From the NCBI GenBank assembly GCA_937136395.1, contig CAKZOI010000021.1, forward strand, positions 62,001-126,000: a stretch of 64,000 nt of DNA. Direction: 5' to 3'. This document shows positions 25,917-34,385 of the stretch, piece after piece (the stretch's first letter is position 1; the number at the start of each line of letters is the position of its first letter). The notes under the pieces were generated by a model. The model was not told where the DNA came from and did not search any database. It saw only the letters and a list, made by a program, of their open reading frames with translations. Position numbers and translations under genes: made by a program. The DNA comes from an uncultured Opitutia bacterium (lineage in GTDB: Bacteria; Verrucomicrobiota; Verrucomicrobiia; Opitutales; Coraliomargaritaceae).

Positions 25917-27671
25917 TTGGTTAAACATGTGGTAGATACGACGACAACTTTTGATTCCGTAGCATGTTCGACTGTGAATTCGGCATGGGCCGCACTGTCG
26001 ATGGAGGTGCTCGCACGTTTGGGTGTTGAAACCGTAGTAGTCTCGCCTGGTTCGCGCTCAACACCGTTGACAGTGGCTGCGGCTAGGAACCCCAGACTTG
26101 AAGCCTTAACTGTTTTGGACGAGCGTTCAGCAGGTTTTTTTGCCTTAGGCTTGGCAAAGCGCACGCGTAAACCGGTGGCCATTGTTTGCACCTCTGGATC
26201 TGCGGCGGCGAATTATTATCCTGCTGTGGTGGAAGCTTCGATGAGTGGCACGCCTTTACTTATCTTGACTGCTGACCGACCACCAGAGTTGCGGGATTGT
26301 TCCTCAGGACAGACGATTGATCAGTTCAAAATGTATGGGAACTATGCGCGGGCATTCTATGAAGTCGCTTTGCCTGAAGTGCGTTCTGAAATGTTGTCGT
26401 ATCTCCGTCAGACACTCGTGCATGCAGTGAATGGTTCGCTCGGTGCCAACCCTGGGCCAGTGCAGTTAAATTTCCCTTTTCGTGATCCGCTAGCTCCGGT
26501 TGAAGGAGAGGCTGTTATCGATGCGCCCACGCTCGATGCTGCAGCAACGGTAATCACTCGACCATGTGAGTCGGTGGCTACGGGTGCCAGTTTTGATGAA
26601 GTGGCACTGGAGCGTTTGTCGAGTCATCAGCATGGTTTGATTGTCGTTGGCAGTCATAACCCTAATGATGGAGATGAATCGTTTGCAGATGCGGTGACGA
26701 TGCTTTCGCAGAAGTTAGGCTGGCCTGTCTTTTGCGATGTATTGAATCCGTTACGAGGCCATGCCTTTGAGAACCCAGCTTTAGTGGCTCATTACGATGC
26801 CTTTCTACGTCAACCGGAATCTGTCGAAGCCTTACAACCGACAGCGATTCTACAGATCGGCGCGTTACCTACGAGTAAAGTGCTACGTAAATGGCTTGGA
26901 GATTTGGATGCCGTTTCTTTTCTGCTGACGGATCGCCCCGTAAATACAGACCCCTTACATCGCGTGGCAACCTTCATGCACGGCTCTGCGCACACACTTG
27001 CAAAGCATGTGCCGCATCTACGAGTCGACCTCGATTGGACGATGAAGTGGATGCAATTGGAGAGCACGACAGCGCAACGTATCGACAAAAAGTTAGCACA
27101 AACACAAGAACTCTTCGAAGGTAAGGCCGCTTGGTTGCTTTCGAACCATTTGCCGGTAGGCACCCAAGTCTTTCTCGCGAGCAGTATGAGTGTGCGCTAT
27201 GCAGAGTTTTTTTGGTGCGCGGGTAATCGGGCTTGCTCGGTATTTGCAAATCGAGGTGCCAACGGAATTGACGGCACCTTAGGTAGCGCGTTCGGGATGG
27301 CACATCGTGGACGTCCGGGAATTCTCTTAACCGGTGACCTTGCGTTCCTGCATGATAGTAACGCGCTGATGGTGGCGCAGCAACTTGCAGGTAGCCTGAC
27401 GATCGTGTTGATCAATAATGATGGTGGCGGTATCTTCGAGCACTTACCAGTGGCTTCGATGAAATCGACCTTCGAAGACTATTTCGCAACACCGCAAAAA
27501 GTTGACTTTGCGAACCTCTGTAAGGCACACCGGATCGAACATCAAGTGGTTACGGATTGGGAAACGTTCACGAATTTGATTTCGATTCTACCCACGCAAG
27601 GAGTGCGTGTGCTGGAGTTGCGGACCGACCGCAAAGTGGATCGTATCACACTTGCGAGTCTTATGGCGTAA
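25917..27671 (+). CDS. menD: SEPHCHC synthase MenD (menaquinone synthesis)
   Basis: 584 residues, the full MenD length. MenD joins isochorismate and 2-oxoglutarate using thiamine diphosphate. Motifs: VVVSPGSRSTPLTVAAA and DERSAGFFALGLAKRT in the Pyr domain; SANYY-like CTSGSAAANYYPAVVEA; the DRPPELRDCSSGQTIDQ block; and the PP-domain RGANGIDGTLGSAFG with LLTGDLAFLHD. The start is uncertain: no ATG lies in the first 50 codons, so TTG (25917) with GGAATGAG just upstream, or GTG (25929), is the likely start. No other men genes are in the window. Confidence 0.85.
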   Translation: MVKHVVDTTTTFDSVACSTVNSAWAALSMEVLARLGVETVVVSPGSRSTPLTVAAARNPRLEALTVLDERSAGFFALGLAKRTRKPVAIVCTSGSAAANYYPAVVEASMSGTPLLILTADRPPELRDCSSGQTIDQFKMYGNYARAFYEVALPEVRSEMLSYLRQTLVHAVNGSLGANPGPVQLNFPFRDPLAPVEGEAVIDAPTLDAAATVITRPCESVATGASFDEVALERLSSHQHGLIVVGSHNPNDGDESFADAVTMLSQKLGWPVFCDVLNPLRGHAFENPALVAHYDAFLRQPESVEALQPTAILQIGALPTSKVLRKWLGDLDAVSFLLTDRPVNTDPLHRVATFMHGSAHTLAKHVPHLRVDLDWTMKWMQLESTTAQRIDKKLAQTQELFEGKAAWLLSNHLPVGTQVFLASSMSVRYAEFFWCAGNRACSVFANRGANGIDGTLGSAFGMAHRGRPGILLTGDLAFLHDSNALMVAQQLAGSLTIVLINNDGGGIFEHLPVASMKSTFEDYFATPQKVDFANLCKAHRIEHQVVTDWETFTNLISILPTQGVRVLELRTDRKVDRITLASLMA

Positions 27672-27832
27672 GCTATTATCGACTTGTGGAGGGTTGCGCT
27701 CCGTCGCAACCGCCGAGTTCTGGCACAAGCATCGCCAATCAGTTTTGCCTGCTCAACAATTATGAGTGCAAGTGAATCCGAAACCGTTCTCATCCCACTT
27801 CGGGACTGCGTCGAAGTGCTTTTGGCTACAAA

Positions 27833-28558
27833 CTATATCTGGTAGTCTGAACCTCCTGTAATTTCGTGCAGTCCGCACTCACGTTTAAGTCCACCGAAGC
27901 GTGTGTCTTCAGCGCTCATGCCTTCACCCAGTTTACTGGTGCTATGCCAATCACCGACAGATACGTAGCCCATATCCCAAAGAGGGTGATAGGGCAGATC
28001 GTTTTCAGTCAGATAGGTATAGATGTCTCGATCATTCCAATCGATGATTGGGTAAATCTTTAAAATCTTATTTTGCTGTTGCGCCACCGGGCGATCTTCT
28101 CGGGAGGATGATTGTTTACGGCGCAGGCCGGAAAGCCAAGCTGTGGCACCAAGTTCGGTGACCGCACGATTCATTGGCTCAACTTTATTTAGACGGTTAT
28201 AGCGCTCGAGGCCTTCTAGGCCTTGTTCCCACAATTTTCCATGCACTGCCTCTTGCTGTGCAGCAGTTTGTCGAGGGACATAAGTTTTCAGATTAAGACT
28301 TAAACGTTCAGTCAATGATTCAGCAAAACGATAGGTCTCTGGGAAGAGGTAGCCCGTATCGACGAAAATCACTGGAATATCCGGAATCTGACTCGTTACC
28401 AGATGAAGCATCACCGCACTTTGCACACCAAAGCTTGTGCTGAGCACTAGCTTGTCGTCATGCGTCTCGTAAGCCCAGCGCACACGATCCACAGCGGAAG
28501 CGGTCTCGAGGTCCAACTCCTTTGCTGGTGGGGTTTGCGATATGATACTGTCGGTCAT
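27833..28558 (-). CDS. cysH: Phosphoadenylyl-sulfate reductase CysH
   Basis: 241 residues. PAPS-binding [17 protein letters not shown] near the N-terminus, then [17 protein letters not shown], the [11 protein letters not shown] loop and [20 protein letters not shown]. The redox Cys is in the C-terminal RECGLH. The CC...CxxC cluster of APS-type reductases is absent, so the PAPS form (thioredoxin-dependent, no iron-sulfur centre) is expected. It performs the second reduction step of assimilatory sulfate use. The rest of that pathway is not in the window. Confidence 0.85.
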   Translation of the reverse strand: MTDSIISQTPPAKELDLETASAVDRVRWAYETHDDKLVLSTSFGVQSAVMLHLVTSQIPDIPVIFVDTGYLFPETYRFAESLTERLSLNLKTYVPRQTAAQQEAVHGKLWEQGLEGLERYNRLNKVEPMNRAVTELGATAWLSGLRRKQSSSREDRPVAQQQNKILKIYPIIDWNDRDIYTYLTENDLPYHPLWDMGYVSVGDWHSTSKLGEGMSAEDTRFGGLKRECGLHEITGGSDYQI

Positions 28559-28644
28559 TTAATCTATAACTTTAGTTGTTGACTCAAAAAGTCAAGAAAT
28601 GGCTTTAGTTTTTGTTTCGTTGCGGGAAGTAGAGGTTTATTCTG

Positions 28645-28678
28645 TAAAAAAGGCGACTCCGCGTGAGAAGTCGCCTTT
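28645..28678 (-). terminator. Intrinsic terminator of the cyclophilin gene
   Basis: AAAGGCGACT pairs with AGTCGCCTTT; the flanking A-run on the plus strand forms the T-tract on the minus strand. Confidence 0.85.
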
Positions 28679-28701
28679 GTAGAAGTCTGATAAAACAAAT
28701 T

Positions 28702-29172
28702 TTAATCAATCACTTTGCCCGAAATGATCTTTTGTTCTTCGATTGGGCGATCGCCAGGACCTTTTTTGACGCCTTCGAGGGCATCAACGATGTCCATGCC
28801 ATTCACGACTTCACCGAAGATGGTGTGGTTCATGTGCAGCCATGGCGTGGCGACTGTGGTGATGAAGAACTGACTGCCGTTGGTGCCAGGACCTGCGTTG
28901 GCCATTGCTAGGAGGCCAGGCTTGTCAAATTTGACATCTCGAGCGCATTCGTCTTCGAAGTTCTTGCCCCAAATGGACTCACCACCACGGCCAGTGCCGG
29001 TTGGGTCGCCGCCTTGGATCATGAACTCTTCGATGATGCGGTGGAAGATGACTCCGTCGTAATAGCCGTTTTTCACGTGTGTGGTGAAATTTTCGCAAGT
29101 TTTCGGAGCAATGTCGTCAAATAGTTTGAATTCGATCGAGCCTTGAGTGGTTTCTAGGATTACGTTTGGCAT
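28702..29172 (-). CDS. Cyclophilin-type peptidyl-prolyl isomerase
   Basis: 156 residues, single cyclophilin domain with no signal peptide, so cytosolic (PpiB-like). Family blocks: ENFTTHVKNGYYDGVIFHRI, FMIQGGDPTGTGRGG, PGLLAMANAGPGTNGSQFFI and WLHMNHTIFGEVVNGMDIVD. It speeds cis-trans isomerisation of X-Pro bonds during folding. Last gene on the minus strand before the terminator; 39 bp separate it from the upstream hemD fusion, so read-through from the hem genes is possible. Confidence 0.9.
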   Translation of the reverse strand: MPNVILETTQGSIEFKLFDDIAPKTCENFTTHVKNGYYDGVIFHRIIEEFMIQGGDPTGTGRGGESIWGKNFEDECARDVKFDKPGLLAMANAGPGTNGSQFFITTVATPWLHMNHTIFGEVVNGMDIVDALEGVKKGPGDRPIEEQKIISGKVID

Positions 29173-29211
29173 AGTTTTTAAGAAGTTAGAATTTAGGAGT
29201 TAGAAGTTAGA

Positions 29212-30744
29212 TTATTCGTTAAAGTGTTTTACAGCAGCTTCGATGAAGTGTTCCAAGCTGGAAACGGGTGCTTCAAAGCCGATGGGGAGTTTCTTTTCGG
29301 TGAGTGTTTTAGAGGTCATTGGTCCGATGCTGCCAAGCACGGGGTGACGAGCACCTTCTTCAAGTTTGAAGGCGGCATTCTGATCGATGAATGAATTCAC
29401 TGTCGAGGAACTGGTGAAGAGGATGGCGTCGGCACCTTCTTTGCGGAAACGCTCTGCAGCTTCGTTTTCGAGTAGGTTTGTCTTCTTGGTCTTGTAGAGC
29501 GGAAGTGTGTCGACGATCGCGCGTCCTTCGGTTTCAAGACGTTTGACGAGCGCTTCTCGGTTTTGGTTTCCAGTCACTACGAGCACTTGGACACTTTCCA
29601 TGCCTTCGTTTTCGATGAGCTCGTCGGCAAGTGCCTCAGCATTGGCTTTTTTAGGCACGAAGTCTACTTTTAGGCGGTGCTTCTCGATTTCGCGTGCCGT
29701 AGCGGCGCCGACTGCAGCTATGCGCATAGGACCGAGGCAACGAATATCATCGAATGCTTTGTAGAACAGATCGAAAAAGGTCTTCACCCCATTAGCGCTG
29801 GTGAAAATGATCCATTCGTAAACGGCGAGGCCTGTAAAGACTTCACTGACTAGTTTCGGATCAAACTCAGGAGTGACTTCGATGAAGGGGAGTTCAATAA
29901 CTTCCGCACCTTTGTCTTCCAGCATGTGAGTGAGTTGACCTGCTTGCTCGCGCGCACGTGTGACTACGAAGCGTTTCCCGAATAGTTCGCGTCCTTCGAA
30001 CCACTCAGTCTTGGAGCGGTGGGCGACGACTTCGCCGATGATGATCATGGCAGGTGTGCCGATGCCAGCTGCTTCGATGTCTGCAACGATGGTGTCGAGT
30101 GAGCCGTAAACGGATTGCTGGCGGTTCAGTGTTGCCCATTGAATGACGCCGACCGGTTTATCGCCTGGCATGCCGCCTTCCTTGAGTTCGCCGATGATGC
30201 GTGGCAATTGGCCAAGGCTCATGTAGAGGCAAAGGGTGCCATTGGTTTGGCCATGCTTGCGGAAGTCGATGCTAAGGCTTTGTTTCTCTGGATTTTCGTG
30301 ACCTGTCAGAAAGGTGATCGAGGAGCTGAACTCACGGTGGGAGAGTGGGATGCCTGCATACGCAGCAGCGGCAAGGGCAGCCGTGACGCCAGGGACAATT
30401 TCAAAGGGGATGTTGTCGATTTGTAGTTCGCCGATTTCTTCGCCACCACGGCCGAATACGAAAGGGTCGCCACCTTTGAGGCGCACGACTTGTTTGCCCT
30501 TATTCGCACGCTCGACGAGAATCTCTTCAATCTCATCTTGTGGAATCGAGTGTAAGCCTGAGCGTTTGCCGACATAAATACGCTCTGAGTCTTCTCGTGC
30601 CCAATCCAGTAGTTTAGGGTTGGCTAGGTAGTCGTAGATGATGACATCTGCGGCTTCAATCAGTTGGCGTGCACGCACGGTTACAAGACCTGGGTCACCA
30701 GGGCCTGCTCCAATAAGATAAACTTTTCCTTTTTTGTTAGACAT
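29212..30744 (-). CDS. Fused uroporphyrinogen-III methyltransferase / uroporphyrinogen-III synthase
   Basis: 510 residues made of two enzymes. Residues 1 to about 245 are a SUMT/CobA methyltransferase (VYLIGAGPGDPGLVT, then VVRLKGGDPFVFGRGGEE and IVPGVTAALAAAAYAGIPLS). Residues about 258-510 are HemD (LFGKRFVVTRAREQAGQL, WIIFTSANGVKTFFDLF, FTSSSTVNSF). HemD closes the tetrapyrrole ring; SUMT then methylates it towards sirohaem or cobalamin. Such CobA-HemD fusions occur in several phyla. It follows hemC by 11 bp, an operon arrangement. Confidence 0.9.
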   Translation of the reverse strand: MSNKKGKVYLIGAGPGDPGLVTVRARQLIEAADVIIYDYLANPKLLDWAREDSERIYVGKRSGLHSIPQDEIEEILVERANKGKQVVRLKGGDPFVFGRGGEEIGELQIDNIPFEIVPGVTAALAAAAYAGIPLSHREFSSSITFLTGHENPEKQSLSIDFRKHGQTNGTLCLYMSLGQLPRIIGELKEGGMPGDKPVGVIQWATLNRQQSVYGSLDTIVADIEAAGIGTPAMIIIGEVVAHRSKTEWFEGRELFGKRFVVTRAREQAGQLTHMLEDKGAEVIELPFIEVTPEFDPKLVSEVFTGLAVYEWIIFTSANGVKTFFDLFYKAFDDIRCLGPMRIAAVGAATAREIEKHRLKVDFVPKKANAEALADELIENEGMESVQVLVVTGNQNREALVKRLETEGRAIVDTLPLYKTKKTNLLENEAAERFRKEGADAILFTSSSTVNSFIDQNAAFKLEEGARHPVLGSIGPMTSKTLTEKKLPIGFEAPVSSLEHFIEAAVKHFNE

Positions 30745-30755
30745 GTGTCGTAAAG

Positions 30756-31616
<861 letters not shown>

Positions 31617-31628
31617 GGAAAGAGTGAT

Positions 31629-31703
31629 GTAAGACAGACACTCTTGTCTGTCTAGTTTGTATTACTGAGAGTTGGCACTGTCAGGCAAGAGTGCCTGACT
31701 TAC
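31629..31703. repeat. REPIN-like paired palindrome, family C
   Basis: Left arm GTAAGACAGACACTCTTGTC and right arm GCAAGAGTGCCTGACTTAC are reverse complements with a few changes; each arm is itself dyad-symmetric around CACTCTTG/CAAGAGTG. It lies between hemC and the ilvC terminator. Confidence 0.6.
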
Positions 31704-31739
31704 AAAAAAGCGGTCGACGGTATGAACCGACGACCGCTT
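31704..31739 (-). terminator. Intrinsic terminator of ilvC
   Basis: AAGCGGTCG pairs with CGACCGCTT, with CGG/CCG extending inward; A5 at 31704-31708 becomes the T-tract on the minus strand. Confidence 0.8.
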
Positions 31740-31762
31740 GGAAATTTCAGAAATGAAACGGC

Positions 31763-32794
31763 TTAGTTATTGTAAGCAGCTTGCGAACCCTTGATGTTGC
31801 GCTTCTTCACCCAAGGCATGAGCGCACGGAGGCGTTGGCCTGTCTTTTCGATTGGGTGGTTTTGGCCGTCCTTGACGAACTGCTTGTATTTTGGAAGACC
31901 GTTCTTGTATTCCTTGACCCAGTCCTTGGTGAACTTGCCAGTTTGGATGTCCTTAAGAATCGCCTTCATTGCCTTCTTGGAAGAAGCGTTGATGACGCGA
32001 GGACCGGAGATGTAGTCACCCCATTCAGCTGTTTCGGAAACGGAGAAACGCATACCGGAAACACCAGACTCAACCATAAGGTCGACGATGAGCTTCAACT
32101 CGTGCAAACACTCGAAGTAAGCCATTTCTGGTTGGTAACCCGCTTCAACAAGTGTTTCGAAGCCAGCCATAACGAGTGCAGATGCACCACCGCAAAGGAC
32201 CGCTTGCTCACCGAAGAGGTCAGTTTCACACTCTTCCTTGAAAGTTGTTTGTATTGTGCCGGCACGTGTGCCGCCTACGCCCTTCGCCCATGCAAGTGCT
32301 ACCTTCTTCGCATCGCGAGAAGAACCCTTGTTAATCGCGATCAGCGCTGGAACACCCTTACCTTCAACATATTGGCTACGAACAACGTGGCCTGGGCCCT
32401 TAGGCGCGATCATGATGACGTCGATACCCTTAGGTGCTTCGATCAAACCGAAGTGGATCGCAAGACCGTGTGTGAACGCAAGTGTCTTGCCCTTAGTGAG
32501 GTGAGGTAGGATGTCGTTTTCGTAAACTTGCGCCTGAAGCATGTCAGGAACCGCAATCATGATCACATCTGCTTTTTGAACCGCTTCAGCTGTTTCGAAT
32601 ACTTCGAAACCTTGGCTCTGTGCCACTTTCACGGACTTGCTCTTCTTGTAGAGACCGATGATCACATTGAGACCACTGTCCTTAAGGTTTTGGGCGTGTG
32701 CGTGGCCCTGTGAACCGTAGCCAATAATAGCTAGGGTCTTCTTTTTGAGTGTCCGAAGATCGGCGTCTTTATCTGTATAGACTTTTGCAGGCAT
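31763..32794 (-). CDS. ilvC: Ketol-acid reductoisomerase IlvC (class I)
   Basis: 343 residues from the ATG at 32794, nine codons inside a longer TTG-started frame. NADPH-binding [19 protein letters not shown] near 23-41, [15 protein letters not shown] with the catalytic-domain start, [13 protein letters not shown] and [14 protein letters not shown] with metal-binding acids. The short form is class I. It isomerises and reduces acetolactate on the way to valine and isoleucine. ilvN lies 78 bp upstream on the same strand. Confidence 0.95.
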   Translation of the reverse strand: MPAKVYTDKDADLRTLKKKTLAIIGYGSQGHAHAQNLKDSGLNVIIGLYKKSKSVKVAQSQGFEVFETAEAVQKADVIMIAVPDMLQAQVYENDILPHLTKGKTLAFTHGLAIHFGLIEAPKGIDVIMIAPKGPGHVVRSQYVEGKGVPALIAINKGSSRDAKKVALAWAKGVGGTRAGTIQTTFKEECETDLFGEQAVLCGGASALVMAGFETLVEAGYQPEMAYFECLHELKLIVDLMVESGVSGMRFSVSETAEWGDYISGPRVINASSKKAMKAILKDIQTGKFTKDWVKEYKNGLPKYKQFVKDGQNHPIEKTGQRLRALMPWVKKRNIKGSQAAYNN

Positions 32795-32872
32795 ATTTTT
32801 CGTTGATTGTGGCAGCTGCAAGGCTGCCTGGTTGAATAGATACTAGTTCTAAAAAGGGATGGGAGGTTGGCA

Positions 32873-33346
32873 CTAACCGCGCTTCAATGCAAGGTTACCT
32901 GTGCGCGCCATTTCGATGATGCCGTATGGCTCGATCAAATTTAAGAAAGCCGTCACTTTGTTCGCATTTCCGGTCATCTCAATGTTTACCGAATCCGGTG
33001 AAACATCGATTATTTTAGCGCGGAAGATATCAGAGACCTGCATCACCTCGGAGCGTTGTCCAGCGGATGCTTTGACTTTGACCATGATCAATTCGCGCTC
33101 AGTAGCCTGCCCATCGGTAAACTCGGTGACTTCGAGCACGTTGATCAACTTATTCACTTGCTTGATCGCTTGGTCGAGGGCATCGCTATCACCCACAATC
33201 GTCGCGGTGATGCGAGACAGGCTCTCATCTGGCATTGGGCCCACATTCAGAGTCTCGATATTGAAACCACGACCGCTGAACATACCAGCGATACGGGCGA
33301 GCGCTCCGAATTTGTTTTCGACAAGGATTGAGATGATGTGACGCAT
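32873..33346 (-). CDS. ilvN: Acetolactate synthase small (regulatory) subunit
   Basis: 157 residues from the ATG at 33346 (MRHIISILVENKFGALARIA). It has the N-terminal ACT domain with GMFSGRGFNIETLNVGP and the C-terminal AHAS_C domain. The subunit confers valine feedback control on the catalytic IlvB. No ilvB lies beside it, which is unusual; upstream is tRNA-Val and a terminator-type hairpin whose T-tract ends only 5 bases from this ATG, leaving no room for a Shine-Dalgarno. Confidence 0.9.
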   Translation of the reverse strand: MRHIISILVENKFGALARIAGMFSGRGFNIETLNVGPMPDESLSRITATIVGDSDALDQAIKQVNKLINVLEVTEFTDGQATERELIMVKVKASAGQRSEVMQVSDIFRAKIIDVSPDSVNIEMTGNANKVTAFLNLIEPYGIIEMARTGNLALKRG

Positions 33347-33351
33347 GATAG

Positions 33352-33375
33352 AAAAAAGCTCGGTAAGAACCGAGC
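33352..33375 (-). terminator. Terminator hairpin between tRNA-Val and ilvN
   Basis: GCTCGGT pairs with ACCGAGC (7 bp, AAGA loop on the plus strand), and A6 at 33352-33357 forms the T-tract on the minus strand. It ends the tRNA transcript directly in front of the ilvN start. Confidence 0.8.
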
Positions 33376-33394
33376 GGGACAAACTTGATGAAAA

Positions 33395-33471
33395 TGGTAG
33401 ACGGTGAGGGATTCGAACCCACGACCCCCTCGGTGTAAACGAGGTGCTCTAACCAGCTGAGCTAACCGTCC
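33395..33471 (-). tRNA. tRNA-Val (anticodon TAC)
   Basis: A 77-nt cloverleaf on the minus strand: 7-bp acceptor stem (GGACGGT/ACCGTCT with one G-U), D arm GCTCAGCTGGTTAGAGC, anticodon arm CCTCG-TTTACAC-CGAGG with anticodon TAC, T loop TTCGAAT and an encoded CCA end. One T-T mismatch sits in the T stem. Confidence 0.95.
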
Positions 33472-33654
33472 TCAAGTTTTAGGAAAACGAGTAAGATGGT
33501 GCTGGCGGTCAGCGAATCAAGCCTAATTTCTCGCTTTTTTTAGTTTTCCACACTTTTAGGGCTTACATTATTATGGGAACAATCATTGCCAATAGACACA
33601 CTTAAATTATACACTGTCTATGAATTCAATGATCACCCTCGGATGAGTTGCCCC

Positions 33655-33870
33655 ATGAAAATGCGAATTTCCCGAACATGGCTGCACGTGCTGCCAATTT
33701 TAGCGTTTGTAGCGCTCCCAGGTTGTGTGTCTGTGAAGACTGAGCATCGAGTCGAACCAATACATATCACGATGGATGTGAATGTGCGCTTAGAGCGAGC
33801 GCTGGACGATGCATTTGCCGAATTGGATGCGCAGTCAGTAGCGATAGCCGAACAGAAAGGAATTAAGTAA
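33655..33870 (+). CDS. ynbE: YnbE-like small lipoprotein
   Basis: 71 residues. Signal peptide with lipobox, lipidated Cys24 in VALPGCVS; mature part VEPIHITMDVNVRLERALDD matches the YnbE pattern of P-I-x-I-x-M-x-V-x-I. In E. coli YnbE is an outer-membrane lipoprotein that pairs with the AsmA-like bridge YdbH. I start at the ATG at 33655; the longer frame would put 23 polar residues before the signal. Its stop overlaps the start of the YdbL gene by one base (TAATG). Confidence 0.75.
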   Translation: MKMRISRTWLHVLPILAFVALPGCVSVKTEHRVEPIHITMDVNVRLERALDDAFAELDAQSVAIAEQKGIK

Positions 33871-34256
33871 TGCGATTGAATCGAATAATCAGAATGTGTG
33901 TGTTGGTGTTGACCTCTACGATCGTTATACCGACGGCTACCTATGCGGAGGAGACTGAAGCTTCGTTAATTCGTTCAATGGAGGCGCGTTTGCCGTCGTT
34001 GATGGAATTGAAGCTGGCTGGTAAAGTCGGAGAGACAAATTTAGCACTTGTTGAGGCTCGAACTGAGCTCGCACGCAATGAGCGCAAAGTGCTGTCTGCC
34101 GAGAATCGTGATCGAAACATGCATTACGCGTTGATTGCGTCACGCATAAACGTATCTGTGAAGGCTGTGCAGCTTAAGCGGGCTCAGCAAATTCGTGAAA
34201 ATTCACCTAAGGGTATCTGGATACAGTCAAAATCTGGTGAATGGATACAAAAGTAG
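33870..34256 (+). CDS. ydbL: YdbL-like DUF1318 periplasmic protein
   Basis: 128 residues with a signal peptide (about 1-26) and a DUF1318/YdbL body: SLIRSMEARLPSLMELKLAG, KVGETNLALVEARTEL, AENRDRNMHYALIASRINVS and a C-terminal GIWIQSKSGEWIQK. In E. coli ydbH-ynbE-ydbL form an operon, and YdbL is proposed to modulate the YdbH-YnbE bridge. Here ynbE and ydbL are coupled but ydbH is not next to them; the large AsmA-like gene at 1196 could fill that role. Confidence 0.8.
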   Translation: MRLNRIIRMCVLVLTSTIVIPTATYAEETEASLIRSMEARLPSLMELKLAGKVGETNLALVEARTELARNERKVLSAENRDRNMHYALIASRINVSVKAVQLKRAQQIRENSPKGIWIQSKSGEWIQK

Positions 34257-34385
34257 GGATGCTTTAAGAGTTGTTTCAAATTGCCAAGTCTTTGACATCA
34301 CGAATGATCGTCGATTATTGATACGCGGTTTTAAGGCACCGAAAAAGTGGATGTCTTGTAGCTGGCGTGATGAAGTTACACACCG

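Noticed and set aside
25841-26191. 116-codon minus-strand frame
   Set aside because: Antisense of the menD start; low-complexity Ser/Thr/Lys composition.
27762-27845. 27-codon frame between menD and cysH
   Set aside because: Too short, overlaps the cysH stop on the other strand, and no ribosome site or homologue is evident.
31781-32509. 242-codon plus-strand frame
   Set aside because: It is the complement of ilvC, which has full family motifs.
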